A DNA stretch of 21,894 bases. Origin: an uncultured Oscillospiraceae bacterium (GTDB lineage: Bacteria > Bacillota > Clostridia > Oscillospirales > Ruminococcaceae). Made by a program: the position numbers and the translations under genes. Positions 14,865 through 21,894 of this stretch are shown here, one piece after another. Every line of letters begins with the position of its first letter. Position 1 is the stretch's first letter. The notes under the pieces were generated by a model. The model saw only the letters and a list, made by a program, of their open reading frames with translations. It did no database searches and was not told the DNA's origin. The stretch is taken from contig CAJTVI010000046.1 of assembly GCA_910579545.1 (NCBI GenBank), forward strand, positions 1 to 21,894, written 5' to 3'.

Positions 14865-14939
14865 GCCGATGCAGAGGCACAGGCTGTGCACCCAATAATT
14901 TAAACGATACAGCATTATTTTTAAAAAAGGAGGATGGGA

Positions 14940-16061
14940 ATGGAACCCAAAAAGCTGGGCTTTGGGCTGATGCGCCTGCCCCTTACCGACCCTGAAAACA
15001 CTGCCAGCATCGACCACGCGGCAGTTTGCCGGATGGCCGACCGGTTTTTGGCCGAGGGCTTTGCCTATTTTGACACCGCCGCGCCCTACCACGGAAAATT
15101 TAACAGCGAGCTTGCCTTTGGACAGTGCGTGGCCAGCCGCCACCCGCGCGAAAGCTACCGGCTTACCGACAAGCTGAGCTTTTTTATGGTGCAGCAGGCC
15201 GACCAGTTGGAGGGCTTTTTTGCCGGCCAGCTGGAGCGCTGCGGGGTGGACTATTTTGACTGCTACCTGCTGCACGCCATGGACGCCGACCGGCTGGCCC
15301 TGGCCGAGCGGATCGGCGCATTCGAGTTTGTGGCCCAAAAAAAGGCCGAGGGCAAGGTGCGGCGGGTCGGGTTTTCCTTCCACGATTCGCCCGAGGTGCT
15401 GGAGGAGTTTTTGACCCGCCACCCCGAGATGGAGGTGGTGCAGCTGCAGCTGAACTATCTGGACTGGGAGGACCCCGAGGTGCAGGCCCGGCGCTGTTAC
15501 GAGGTCTGCCGGCGGCACGGCAAGCCGGTGATCGTGATGGAGCCGGTCAAGGGCGGGCTGCTGGCCAGCCTGCCCCCCAAGGCCGAAGCCTTGCTGAAAT
15601 CGGCCGCGCCGCAGGCCTCGGCGGCCTCCTGGGCGGTGCGGTTTGCGGCCTCGCTGGAGGGGGTGGAGATGGTGCTGTCCGGTATGAGCAGCGAGGAACA
15701 GCTGGCGGATAACCTTGGGTACATGAAGAACCTTGTCCCCCTGACCGCCGCCGAGCGGCAGCTGACCGGGCAGGCCGCCGAAATCATCAAAAACGCCGCC
15801 AGCGTACCCTGCACCGCCTGCGGCTACTGTGTGGACGGCTGCCCGCAAAAGATCGCCATCCCGGAAATTTTTAAGCTGGTAAACAAGGTAAGCCGGTTTG
15901 GCAAGGGCCAGCTGCCCGCCGCAAAAAACAGCTATGCCCAGCTGGCCCAGGGCCACGGCAGGGCCTCGGACTGCATCCGCTGCGGCCAGTGCGAGGCGGC
16001 CTGCCCCCAGCACCTGCCGGTGATAAGGCATTTGGAAGATGCCGCGCGGCTGCTGGAGTGA
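14940..16061 (+). CDS. Aldo/keto reductase with C-terminal two-[4Fe-4S] ferredoxin domain
   Basis: 373 residues. The ATG at 14940 has GGAGG 6 nt upstream; an ATG at 14934 overlaps the ribosome site. The barrel domain starts KKLGFGLMRLPL and has the conserved AYFDTAAPYH-type segment (EGFAYFDTAAPYH) with catalytic Asp and Tyr, a Lys in TDKLSF and a His in YLLHAMD. The C-terminus carries two cluster motifs: Cys291, 294, 297, 301 (CTACGYCVDGC) and Cys345, 348, 351, 355 (CIRCGQCEAAC). This architecture is common in anaerobes and implies electron transfer between an iron-sulfur chain and a carbonyl/alcohol or nicotinamide site. The substrate is unknown. The AT-rich 75-nt gap upstream may hold a weak promoter. 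Confidence 0.93.
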   Translation: MEPKKLGFGLMRLPLTDPENTASIDHAAVCRMADRFLAEGFAYFDTAAPYHGKFNSELAFGQCVASRHPRESYRLTDKLSFFMVQQADQLEGFFAGQLERCGVDYFDCYLLHAMDADRLALAERIGAFEFVAQKKAEGKVRRVGFSFHDSPEVLEEFLTRHPEMEVVQLQLNYLDWEDPEVQARRCYEVCRRHGKPVIVMEPVKGGLLASLPPKAEALLKSAAPQASAASWAVRFAASLEGVEMVLSGMSSEEQLADNLGYMKNLVPLTAAERQLTGQAAEIIKNAASVPCTACGYCVDGCPQKIAIPEIFKLVNKVSRFGKGQLPAAKNSYAQLAQGHGRASDCIRCGQCEAACPQHLPVIRHLEDAARLLE

Positions 16062-16107
16062 GGCGGCGGGACGGTAAAACGCAGCGGCCCGGCGGTTGGA
16101 CAACAAC

Positions 16108-16147
16108 AGGCGGAGGCCTCCCCTTCTGAGTGGGGAGGCCTCCGCCT
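16108..16147. terminator. Perfect 16-bp hairpin between convergent genes
   Basis: Positions 16108-16123 (AGGCGGAGGCCTCCCC) pair without mismatch with 16132-16147 around an 8-nt loop. CAACA (16101-16105) and TGTTG (16151-16155) can extend the stem outward across a small internal loop. Neither side has a proper T-run, which is unusual for an intrinsic terminator. Its position between the ends of two converging genes still makes a bidirectional stop or 3'-end stabiliser the likeliest role. Confidence 0.6.
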
Positions 16148-16190
16148 TGGTGTTGGTAAAAAGCATGGACCGCGCGGGGTTTGCCGCCGA

Positions 16191-16772
16191 TCAAGGTCTG
16201 CGGCGGCGGTCGTGCAGCTTTTTGGGATCAAGATGGGCGGCGATAAAGGCCCAGAGTTCCCCGTCCGGCACACTGGCCTGGCCGGCGGGCAGCAGGCAGG
16301 CGGTGTTTTCGGCCGTATAGAGGTAGACCGCCTCCCGGGTGCGCCAGGCCCCATACACCTGCGGCCAGGGGGTGTTTGCCCCGCCCTGTGGGGCCGGGGC
16401 CGCGCCGCCGGGGGCCTTGCCGGGGTGGGCGGGGCAGAAGGAGACCTCCGCCTCCCCCAACCGGACGGTATAGACCAATTTGGGCTTATCCAGCCCAAGC
16501 TGGGCGCTTTTTGTTTTGACGTCCTTAAAAAAATTGAGCAGGTAGACCGCGGGCAGGACAAGCCCCACCGCCAGCAGCACCCCGCCCAGCAGCGCGCCCT
16601 GGTTGGCCGCATTGCCAAAGGCAAAGCAGACGCAGGCCGCGGCCAGCAGCGGCCCGGCAAACAGGGCGATGCGCCGCAGGGTGCCGCGGCGCAAAAAGGT
16701 ATCAAAGAGCGCGAATTCCTGAAAGGCGGCGGCGTCCAGCCGGACGGGGATCAGGATGCTTTTTTCGGCCAT
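16191..16772 (-). CDS. YcxB-like membrane protein
   Basis: 193 residues from the ATG at 16772; GAGGGGAG lies 6 nt upstream, while an ATG at 16778 directly abuts that site. After a short N-terminal strand region (ILIPVRLDAAAFQEFALFDTF), two adjacent membrane helices (about 35-53 and 59-79) are followed by a cytoplasmic beta-rich domain. VYGAWRTREAVYLYTAENTACLLP followed by DGELWAFIAAHL matches the YcxB-like C-terminal domain pattern. An Ala/Pro/Gly-rich loop (about 115-135) interrupts that domain. The biochemical function of the family is unknown. It lies 44 nt after the permease gene and is likely the last gene of the same operon. Confidence 0.7.
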   Translation of the reverse strand: MAEKSILIPVRLDAAAFQEFALFDTFLRRGTLRRIALFAGPLLAAACVCFAFGNAANQGALLGGVLLAVGLVLPAVYLLNFFKDVKTKSAQLGLDKPKLVYTVRLGEAEVSFCPAHPGKAPGGAAPAPQGGANTPWPQVYGAWRTREAVYLYTAENTACLLPAGQASVPDGELWAFIAAHLDPKKLHDRRRRP

Positions 16773-16816
16773 GGGCATCTCCCCTCTTTGTATTTGCCAT
16801 GCCTCTTAAAAAGGCT

Positions 16817-18277
16817 TTACTCGTGCCGGATGGCCTCCAAAGCGCTGATGCGGGTGGCGCGGCGGGCCGGCAGGATGCCGGAGAGCAGCCCCACCAGGGT
16901 GGAAAAGCACAGGCCCAGCAGGATGAGCCAGAACGGGATGACCGAGATGGCGTTGGACGCGCCGTCGCCGTAATAGCCCATACCGCCCAGGCTGCCCATC
17001 AGGCTGCCGATGTCCACCCCGCCCTCGCTGTTAAAGAACATCATAATGGCGGAGAGGTTGTTGAGCACAAAGGATATGAGCAGGCTGAAGATGACCCCGA
17101 TGATGCCGCCCAAAAGGCCGATGCCGCCGGCCTCCATCAAAAACATGGTGCGGATCTTGCCCAGCTCGCAGCCCAGCACCTTCATCACGCCGATCTCCTT
17201 GGTGCGCTCGTAGATGGCCATGGTCATGGTGTTGGCGATGTTGAGGGCCGCCACAAACAGGGACACCGCCGCAAGCCCGCCCAAAATCATCTGGCTTTGG
17301 GCCACGCTGGCCTGCATGTCCTCCCGCACCTGGGTCATGGAGTCGGTCTGGTAGCCAAGCTCCTGCAGCCAGGCCTCGACCGGCTCGACGTTGTCTACCT
17401 TATCGACCTTGACGTAGACCTCCTGGTAGCCGTTGTCCTGCTCTTTTTGCTGTACGCCGTTTACATACACATAGCTGGTGGATTCCTTGTTGCCGTTAAG
17501 CTTTTTGCTGGCCTCCTCCAGCATTTTCAGGTCCGCAAGGCGCATCACGATGCCGCTCTCGGTAAAATAGTGCTTGGAATAATCCGACCTCAGCACCCCT
17601 ACCACCACCAGCTCGTAGTCGAGGGTTTTGGGGTTTTCCTCGTAGTTGGTCAGCCGCAGGGTCAGCTTCTCCTTTTGCGGGTCAAAAAAGGGCGGGATGG
17701 GGTTGCCCTGGCTGTCCACCTGGCCGGACCAGACCTGCCGGCGGCCGCTGTTGTAGCTTTTGCGGGTGTCCTCAAACTCGTAGGCCATGTTCTCGCCGAT
17801 CAGCACCGGGATGCGCCGGCGGCCGAGGTTGAGGTCGTCGGTAAGCCAGCTGCCGCTTAACAGCTCAAAGCCCATCGCCTCCATGGTGTCGGCATACAGG
17901 CCGTAGCAGTTCCAAAGGTACATGCTGTACCGGTCGTTTTTGCCGGCGAACACATTGCCGTTGAGGTTGTTGGACTGGTAGTAGGGGGTAGCCGCTACCA
18001 CGTTGGGGTAGGCGCGGATGGTCGCCAGCATCTCGTCGTCCAGCTTGGGGGTCTCGCTGCCGGTACTGCTCCAGCTGTAATTGTAGATCTGAATCCGGGT
18101 CAGATCGCCCCAGCTGGCCAGCATGGCCTCGTTCTGGATGTTGATGGCGATGCCCAGGCTGATCATAACAATGATGGCGCAGGTGCCCACCACCACCCCG
18201 ATCACCGTGAGGGCGGTGCGGCCCTTGCGGCGGCGCAGGTTGTCAAAGCTGAGCCGCAAAAGATCAGAGATCTTCAT
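16817..18277 (-). CDS. MacB/FtsX-type ABC transporter permease
   Basis: 486 residues; the ATG at 18277 overlaps the end of the preceding gene by 14 nt, which suggests translational coupling. The layout is MacB-like. A first helix (about 20-43, LTVIGVVVGTCAIIVMISLGIAI) is followed by a large extracytoplasmic domain (about 45-335) and three more helices. The FtsX block has ERTKEIGVMKVLGCELGKI, and the C-terminus is PARRATRISALEAIRHE, both diagnostic of the family. Such permeases transmit ATPase motion to the extracytoplasmic domain rather than carrying substrate through the bilayer. The extracytoplasmic domain has several Tyr/Asn/Trp-rich patches (about 60-130). Its ATPase is encoded two genes upstream. 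No MacA-like HlyD adaptor is present; the anchored protein between them is the candidate partner. Confidence 0.93.
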   Translation of the reverse strand: MKISDLLRLSFDNLRRRKGRTALTVIGVVVGTCAIIVMISLGIAINIQNEAMLASWGDLTRIQIYNYSWSSTGSETPKLDDEMLATIRAYPNVVAATPYYQSNNLNGNVFAGKNDRYSMYLWNCYGLYADTMEAMGFELLSGSWLTDDLNLGRRRIPVLIGENMAYEFEDTRKSYNSGRRQVWSGQVDSQGNPIPPFFDPQKEKLTLRLTNYEENPKTLDYELVVVGVLRSDYSKHYFTESGIVMRLADLKMLEEASKKLNGNKESTSYVYVNGVQQKEQDNGYQEVYVKVDKVDNVEPVEAWLQELGYQTDSMTQVREDMQASVAQSQMILGGLAAVSLFVAALNIANTMTMAIYERTKEIGVMKVLGCELGKIRTMFLMEAGGIGLLGGIIGVIFSLLISFVLNNLSAIMMFFNSEGGVDIGSLMGSLGGMGYYGDGASNAISVIPFWLILLGLCFSTLVGLLSGILPARRATRISALEAIRHE

Positions 18278-19766
18278 CTTGGTCCTCCAGCTGGGCCAGC
18301 GCCTGTTTGGCCTTGCGCTTTTTGAGCACGATCACCGCGGCCGCCGCGCCGCCGCCCACGGCCAGCAGGATCAGCACCCAGCCCCACCAGGGCAGGCCGC
18401 CCTTGGGCTCGTCATCCCCCATGGCGGGATCCATCATGCCCGGGTCCATCATGCCGGGGTCATCATACATGGGCATCTCCTCCACCGTGCAGGAGAAGGT
18501 TTTTTCCAGGGTTTTTACGTTGCCGGCATCGTCCTCATAGCTTAACACGATGGTGGCGTTGATGGTGCCGGCCTGGCTTGCCATCACGTTAAAATCCACC
18601 GAGTTTTCGGTGCCGGCGGCGATGTTGCCCAAAAACTGGCTTTGGCCGGGGTTGGCGAGGTTGTCGCCCCGGATCTCGGCCTGGAGGTTGCTGATGGGGG
18701 TTTTGCCCTTGTTGACAAAGGTGAGCGAGACATAGCCCTCTTCGCCCAGCATCATGGTTTCGGGGGCCTCGATGTTGGTGATCTCGAACCGCTCGGGCTG
18801 CACTACCGGCACCGAGATGCTGGTGGTGCCGCTGGCCCCCGCGCCGCTGTTCTGGCCCTTGCCGCTCATCTCGATGCCGATGTTGGCCACCCCGTCCACA
18901 AAGGTGGCGCTGGGCAGGATCTGATAGGTGACGGTGCGGGTGGCCTCGGGGCCCATCTCACCGATATAGGTGTTGAGGTTGCCGGTGGCCAGCGAGACGT
19001 CCTTGGGCAGCGAGAGGGTAACCAGCACATCGCTGAGGTTTTCGGTGCCGGTGGTGGTAAACACGGTAAGGGTGAGGGTGAACTCGGACCCCGCCTGCAC
19101 CTGCGGCGCGTCGCCAAAGGAGGACTGCTTGATGATGATGCCGGGGGTTTTGTAAGTAGGCTCGGGGGTGGGCTCCGGCGTGGGTTCCGGGGTGGGGTCA
19201 GGGGTATCCTCGCACTGGTTGAGAGTGAGGGAGGGCAACGAGTACATTGGCACGCTTCCATCTGAATAGCTGATCTCAACGATCATCTCAGGCGAGCCGC
19301 CCTCGTATTCGATTCCATCAATCACAAATGTAAAATTATTGCTATCACTCGTTCCCGTCACAGAGCCATCCCGGCGAACAAAAGCCGGGCAGTTCACTGT
19401 TGCCCTGGGATTCGAGCCGTGGTTTGAACGAGTGTCGGAAATTGTGATGGTCAGGGTAAACCGATCACCCTTTTTGATGGAATAATCGTGCATGCCTGTT
19501 TCGTTATGCACTTCATAGCTTACAAGGGTCACACCGCCCATATCGGCCGAATTGTCCTTGGGATTCCCCTCTTCCTGCGTCTTAATACCGTTGCTCAGGG
19601 GCGGAAGGGCATTTTCCGGCTCCGGGGTAGCTGCTGTTGTGGTGTCTGCCGGCGCCGCGGGGTCCCCCTCGTCCTCGTCCGCCGCCCAGACGGTCATGCC
19701 GCCGAACAGGCCGGCGGCCAGGGCCAGAATAAGCAGGACGCTGATCCATTTTGCATGCTTTTTCAT
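18264..19766 (-). CDS. Secreted, C-terminally anchored protein with CARDB-like domains
   Basis: 500 residues; AAGGAG precedes the ATG. A signal peptide (about 1-28) ends at VWA-AD. An acidic, Thr/Pro-rich stretch follows, then a first beta domain (about 75-180), then a PTPEP/TPEP repeat linker (about 187-203). Two further Ig-like beta domains of the CARDB/NEW3 type follow (GSEFTLTLTVFTTTGTENLSDV and GEEGYVSLTFVNKGKTPISNLQ). A Met/Asp-rich segment (about 430-455) precedes one membrane helix (about 459-480) and a basic cytoplasmic tail (KKRKAK). The protein should sit outside the cell, anchored in the membrane. It lies between the ABC ATPase gene and the permease gene and overlaps the latter by 14 nt, so it is probably a subunit or accessory of that transporter. 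The first beta domain is encoded by DNA of clearly lower GC than the rest. Confidence 0.8.
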   Translation of the reverse strand: MKKHAKWISVLLILALAAGLFGGMTVWAADEDEGDPAAPADTTTAATPEPENALPPLSNGIKTQEEGNPKDNSADMGGVTLVSYEVHNETGMHDYSIKKGDRFTLTITISDTRSNHGSNPRATVNCPAFVRRDGSVTGTSDSNNFTFVIDGIEYEGGSPEMIVEISYSDGSVPMYSLPSLTLNQCEDTPDPTPEPTPEPTPEPTYKTPGIIIKQSSFGDAPQVQAGSEFTLTLTVFTTTGTENLSDVLVTLSLPKDVSLATGNLNTYIGEMGPEATRTVTYQILPSATFVDGVANIGIEMSGKGQNSGAGASGTTSISVPVVQPERFEITNIEAPETMMLGEEGYVSLTFVNKGKTPISNLQAEIRGDNLANPGQSQFLGNIAAGTENSVDFNVMASQAGTINATIVLSYEDDAGNVKTLEKTFSCTVEEMPMYDDPGMMDPGMMDPAMGDDEPKGGLPWWGWVLILLAVGGGAAAAVIVLKKRKAKQALAQLEDQDEDL

Positions 19767-19823
19767 GGTATTGCTCCTTGTTCTCTCAATTTTATCCCAT
19801 ATAAAGGGGCTGTATCCGCTGTT

Positions 19824-20627
19824 TTACCCAGCCTGCGCGCCGGCCTTTTTGGCCTTGGGCAGGTTGGTTTTGGGCTCGGCCACCGTTTCCTCCTGGATGC
19901 CCTCAAACAGGGCCGCCTGATTGCGCTGCCGTTCGTCCTCTGGCACCACCACATTGCTCTGCACCTTGCCGTCCCGGATGGTGATCACCCGGTCGGCGCA
20001 GCCGGCAAGGTCCTTTTCGTGGGTGACCATCACAAAGGTGATGCCGTTTTCCTTGGCCATGGCCAGCATCCGGTGCAGCACCTGGCGGGTGGTGGTGGTG
20101 TCCAGGTTGCCGGTGGGCTCGTCGGCAAAAATCACCTTGGGCCGCGCCACAAAGGCCCGGGCAATGCCCACCCGCTGCTGCTGGCCGCCGCTCATCTCGG
20201 TGGGCTTGTGGCCCGCCCGGCTTACAAGGCCCATCCGGCGCAGCTCCTCGGTGGCGAGCTTTAACCGCTTTTTGCGGGGCATGCCCTTAAACATCAGCGG
20301 CAGGGCCACGTTTTCGGCCGCCGTAAGGCTGGGCAGCAGGTTGTAGCTTTGAAAGATAAAGCCCAGATGCTCCTGCCGGAACTTGGCAAGCTCGTTTTCG
20401 GTCATGGCGCTGATTTCGTGCTTGCCGATCAGCACCCGGCCCTTGGTGGGCTTTTCCAGCCCGGCCAGCTGGTTGAGCAGGGTCGATTTGCCGCTGCCCG
20501 AGGGGCCCACGATGCAGCAGACCTCGCCGCGCTCGATGGCAAGGTTGATGTCGTTTAAGGCAATCACCCGCTCGGTGCCCACACGGTAAACCTTGCGCAG
20601 ATGCTCCACCCGGATGATGGGAGCCAT
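19824..20627 (-). CDS. ABC transporter ATP-binding protein, LolD/MacB type
   Basis: 267 residues from the ATG at 20627, which has AAAAAAGGAAGTGA upstream; the frame is open for 21 more codons but those lack a ribosome site. Walker A is GPSGSGKST (41-49), the Q-loop is FIFQSYNLLP (Gln93), the signature is MSGGQQQR (145-152), Walker B is VIFADEPTGNLD (Glu170) and the H-loop is His203. The VYRVGTERVIALNDINL start and the ENVALPLMFKG segment are typical of the LolD/MacB ATPase group. A Lys/Ala-rich tail of about 25 residues lies beyond the usual end. It powers the permease encoded at 16817-18277. The operon order is ATPase, anchored protein, permease, YcxB-like protein. Confidence 0.94.
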   Translation of the reverse strand: MAPIIRVEHLRKVYRVGTERVIALNDINLAIERGEVCCIVGPSGSGKSTLLNQLAGLEKPTKGRVLIGKHEISAMTENELAKFRQEHLGFIFQSYNLLPSLTAAENVALPLMFKGMPRKKRLKLATEELRRMGLVSRAGHKPTEMSGGQQQRVGIARAFVARPKVIFADEPTGNLDTTTTRQVLHRMLAMAKENGITFVMVTHEKDLAGCADRVITIRDGKVQSNVVVPEDERQRNQAALFEGIQEETVAEPKTNLPKAKKAGAQAG

Positions 20628-20645
20628 GGCGTCACTTCCTTTTTT

Positions 20646-20695
20646 GGGCGGCGGTTCTACAAGAAAACAAAGCCGCCCTGTGCGATTCAATTATA
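20646..20695 (-). promoter_or_regulatory. Promoter -10 and leader hairpin of the ATPase operon
   Basis: On the minus strand a perfect TATAAT (20695-20690) lies about 63 nt before the ATPase ATG. An A-rich tract precedes it, but no good -35 is visible at the normal distance. The leader then contains GGGCGGC (20678-20672) able to pair with GCCGCCC (20652-20646) over a 19-nt loop, ending right before the A-run and ribosome site. Both signals are consistent with the operon starting here rather than in the ydcF-like gene. Confidence 0.4.
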
Positions 20696-20754
20696 ACTTT
20701 TTTCAAACCAGCGCGCCGGCCCGCCGCGTTACCATCAGCCGGCCAAAAGGCGCA

Positions 20755-21567
20755 TCAGCCGGGAGGATATCGCCAAGCGGTAAGCAAACCCACCAGCCGG
20801 TGCATAAAGCCGCTGCGGCTGGATTTAAACACCCAGTAATACAGCACCGCAAACACCTCGCGCAGATAGCAGGTCATAACAGACCCCGCGCTGATGCCGG
20901 CCGGGATGGCCGAAACATCCGTAAAGCCCACCAGCCGCGCGTACTGGCCGGCCCGGTAGCAATGGAAGGCGTTGGTGGCGTAGGCGATGGGCTCGTTTTG
21001 CCCAATGCCCCGCTCGGCCAAAAGGGCCGCTGCAAAGAGAAAGTTTTCCTCGGTGGAGGTGCTTTTGCCCTCCTCGATGATCAGCTCCTCGGGCACGCCC
21101 CGCTGCACAAGATACCGCTTCATGGCAACCGCCTCGGGCACCGTCTCCCCCCTGCCCTGGCCGCCGGTGACCACGATGACGGCCCCGGGGTTTTGCAGGT
21201 GGTACTCATAGGCGGCGTCCAGCCGGTAGCGCAGCACCCGGCTGACCCTGTCTCCCCGCAGGCCGGCCCCCAGCACCACCACGGCGCGCTCGCCGCCGTT
21301 TGCCCGGTTGGCGTAGCCGCTGAGCGCCACAAAGGCCAAGAGCAGGCAAAAAAACCCCGCCCCGCAAAAAAACAGGATCTTGAGCACCCGGCCGACCCCT
21401 ACGGTGCAGAAAGCGTCGATCTGCCGGTGAAAAATGGCGTACACCCAGAGCGCCGCCGTGATCATCCAGACCAGCAGCACCCCGAAGTTGAAGTTGGAGC
21501 GCAGGGAGCGCAGGACGCTGTCTGCCAAAAAGAAGATGGCGAGCGCCCATAGGATCAAAAGTTTCAA
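20755..21567 (-). CDS. YdcF/ElyC/SanA family membrane protein (DUF218)
   Basis: 270 residues if translation starts at TTG 21567, which has AAAGGAG 7 nt upstream and gives the hydrophobic N-terminus MKLLILWALAIFFLADS. An upstream in-frame ATG at 21657 would add 30 Arg/Pro/Gly-rich residues and lacks support. Three membrane helices (about 1-20, 29-47 and 64-85) precede the DUF218 domain (about 93-250). This has AVVVLGAGLRGDRVSRVLRYRLDAA, VIVVTGGQGRGETVPEAVAMKRYL, the conserved STSTEENFLFAA and NAFHCYRA. Members of this family influence envelope and peptidoglycan-precursor homeostasis in other bacteria, but the chemistry is not established. It lies upstream of the ABC operon with a separate -10 in between, so co-expression is uncertain. 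Confidence 0.85.
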   Translation of the reverse strand: MKLLILWALAIFFLADSVLRSLRSNFNFGVLLVWMITAALWVYAIFHRQIDAFCTVGVGRVLKILFFCGAGFFCLLLAFVALSGYANRANGGERAVVVLGAGLRGDRVSRVLRYRLDAAYEYHLQNPGAVIVVTGGQGRGETVPEAVAMKRYLVQRGVPEELIIEEGKSTSTEENFLFAAALLAERGIGQNEPIAYATNAFHCYRAGQYARLVGFTDVSAIPAGISAGSVMTCYLREVFAVLYYWVFKSSRSGFMHRLVGLLTAWRYPPG

Positions 21568-21803
21568 AAAAGCTCCTTTGCTGCCGCCGGGGCGGGCCGC
21601 GCTTTGCGCTGCGGGCCCGGCCCTGCCCAGCGCGCGGCGGCCCCCGAAAGGTCTCACTGCCCTTCACCCCCACACGGAAAACGAACAAGACGGCAAAATT
21701 ATTTCATTTTTTTGCTGGAAAAAGCATCCGCGCCAAAAAAGCGCACCCATGTGTAAATTTTACAGCCTCGCGGCGCAGCCTTTGGGCAATTTGCGCGGGT
21801 TTT
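21568..21803 (-). other. Upstream region of the ydcF-like gene
   Basis: No gene is seen. The part nearest the gene is very GC-rich. Around 21690-21765 it turns AT-rich and holds a minus-strand AATAAT (21703-21698) that could be a -10 box, without a convincing -35. Transcription of the ydcF-like gene probably starts in this AT-rich patch. The plus-strand repeat copy 4 begins immediately beyond. Confidence 0.3.
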
Positions 21804-21894
21804 GGGAGTTCCATTTCATGGAGTTTCAGGATGCTAAGACCGGGCGCGGGGGAGAGTCTCGAAAGGCTTTCGGGGCAGGGGTCCTGTTGCCTTG
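21804..21894 (+). repeat. Interspersed hairpin element, copy 4 (cut by the window edge)
   Basis: It starts GGGAGTTCCATTTC and has the small upstream stem (GTTTCAG/CTAAGAC, six of seven pairs). It then has the invariant core up to GTTGCCTTG, where the window ends. The core is identical to copies 2 and 3. Like copy 1 at the other end, it points outward. Confidence 0.85.

Noticed and set aside
14808..16166. A 452-codon minus-strand frame opposite the aldo/keto reductase
   Set aside because: Shadow of a gene with clear cysteine cluster motifs; it also runs through the intergenic hairpin.
16212..17860. Long plus-strand frames opposite the YcxB-like and permease genes
   Set aside because: The minus-strand frames carry the FtsX/MacB signatures and ribosome sites; the plus-strand products are His/Ala-rich noise.
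19145..19205. PTPEP-coding tandem repeat considered as CRISPR or a DNA minisatellite
   Set aside because: It is in frame within the anchored protein and codes for a standard flexible surface linker; there are no spacers.
20628..20690. Upstream extension of the ABC ATPase by 21 residues
   Set aside because: No ribosome site and it would cover the leader hairpin; the ATG at 20627 has a strong ribosome site.

Overview
The window reads as a GC-rich Firmicute. It has strong AGGAGG-type ribosome sites, several TTG/GTG starts, a 62-residue zinc-type L28, MarR plus paired half-size ABC exporters, a TM1586-type nitroreductase and a glutamine-dependent NadE. My best guess (inference, not searched) is an anaerobic gut member of the Oscillospiraceae near Faecalibacterium/Subdoligranulum/Fournierella. 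Both window ends lie inside the same interspersed repeat, so this is probably a whole contig of a draft assembly.

Layout. 1-2640: a repeat copy, a structured terminator-like hairpin, an unrecognised 142-residue protein, then a two-gene unit of an aspartate dehydrogenase-like protein and a D-2-hydroxyacid dehydrogenase-like protein with altered active-site motifs, then a second repeat copy. 2649-3867: rpmB with its own promoter and terminator, and an esterase-fold protein whose nucleophile elbow carries Asp instead of Ser. 3875-5762 (minus): L-asparaginase followed by a SAM methyltransferase. 5763-11143: a divergent control region, then a MarR regulator, two ABC exporter half-transporters forming an asymmetric heterodimer, a nitroreductase and a strong terminator. 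11153-16061: a third repeat copy, NadE, a MATE antiporter and a ferredoxin-type aldo/keto reductase. 16191-20627 (minus): an apparent operon of ABC ATPase, membrane-anchored extracellular protein, MacB/FtsX-type permease and YcxB-like protein. 20755-21567 (minus): a YdcF/SanA-type protein. The window ends in a fourth repeat copy.

How the genes fit together. The MarR/ABC/ABC block looks like a self-regulated drug or metabolite exporter. The minus-strand operon looks like an envelope ABC system in which a PEPT-linker, Met/Asp-rich anchored protein stands where a MacA-like adaptor would be expected. Aspartate dehydrogenase, asparaginase and NadE all touch aspartate or NAD metabolism but are in separate transcription units.

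The most novel item is the ~135-155 bp interspersed element (four copies). It has an almost invariant core able to fold into a long branched hairpin, imperfect terminal inverted repeats and possible 8-9 bp target duplications. In both complete copies the 3' edge lies exactly 15 nt upstream of the -35 box of a housekeeping promoter (rpmB, nadE). I saw no tRNA, rRNA or CRISPR array.
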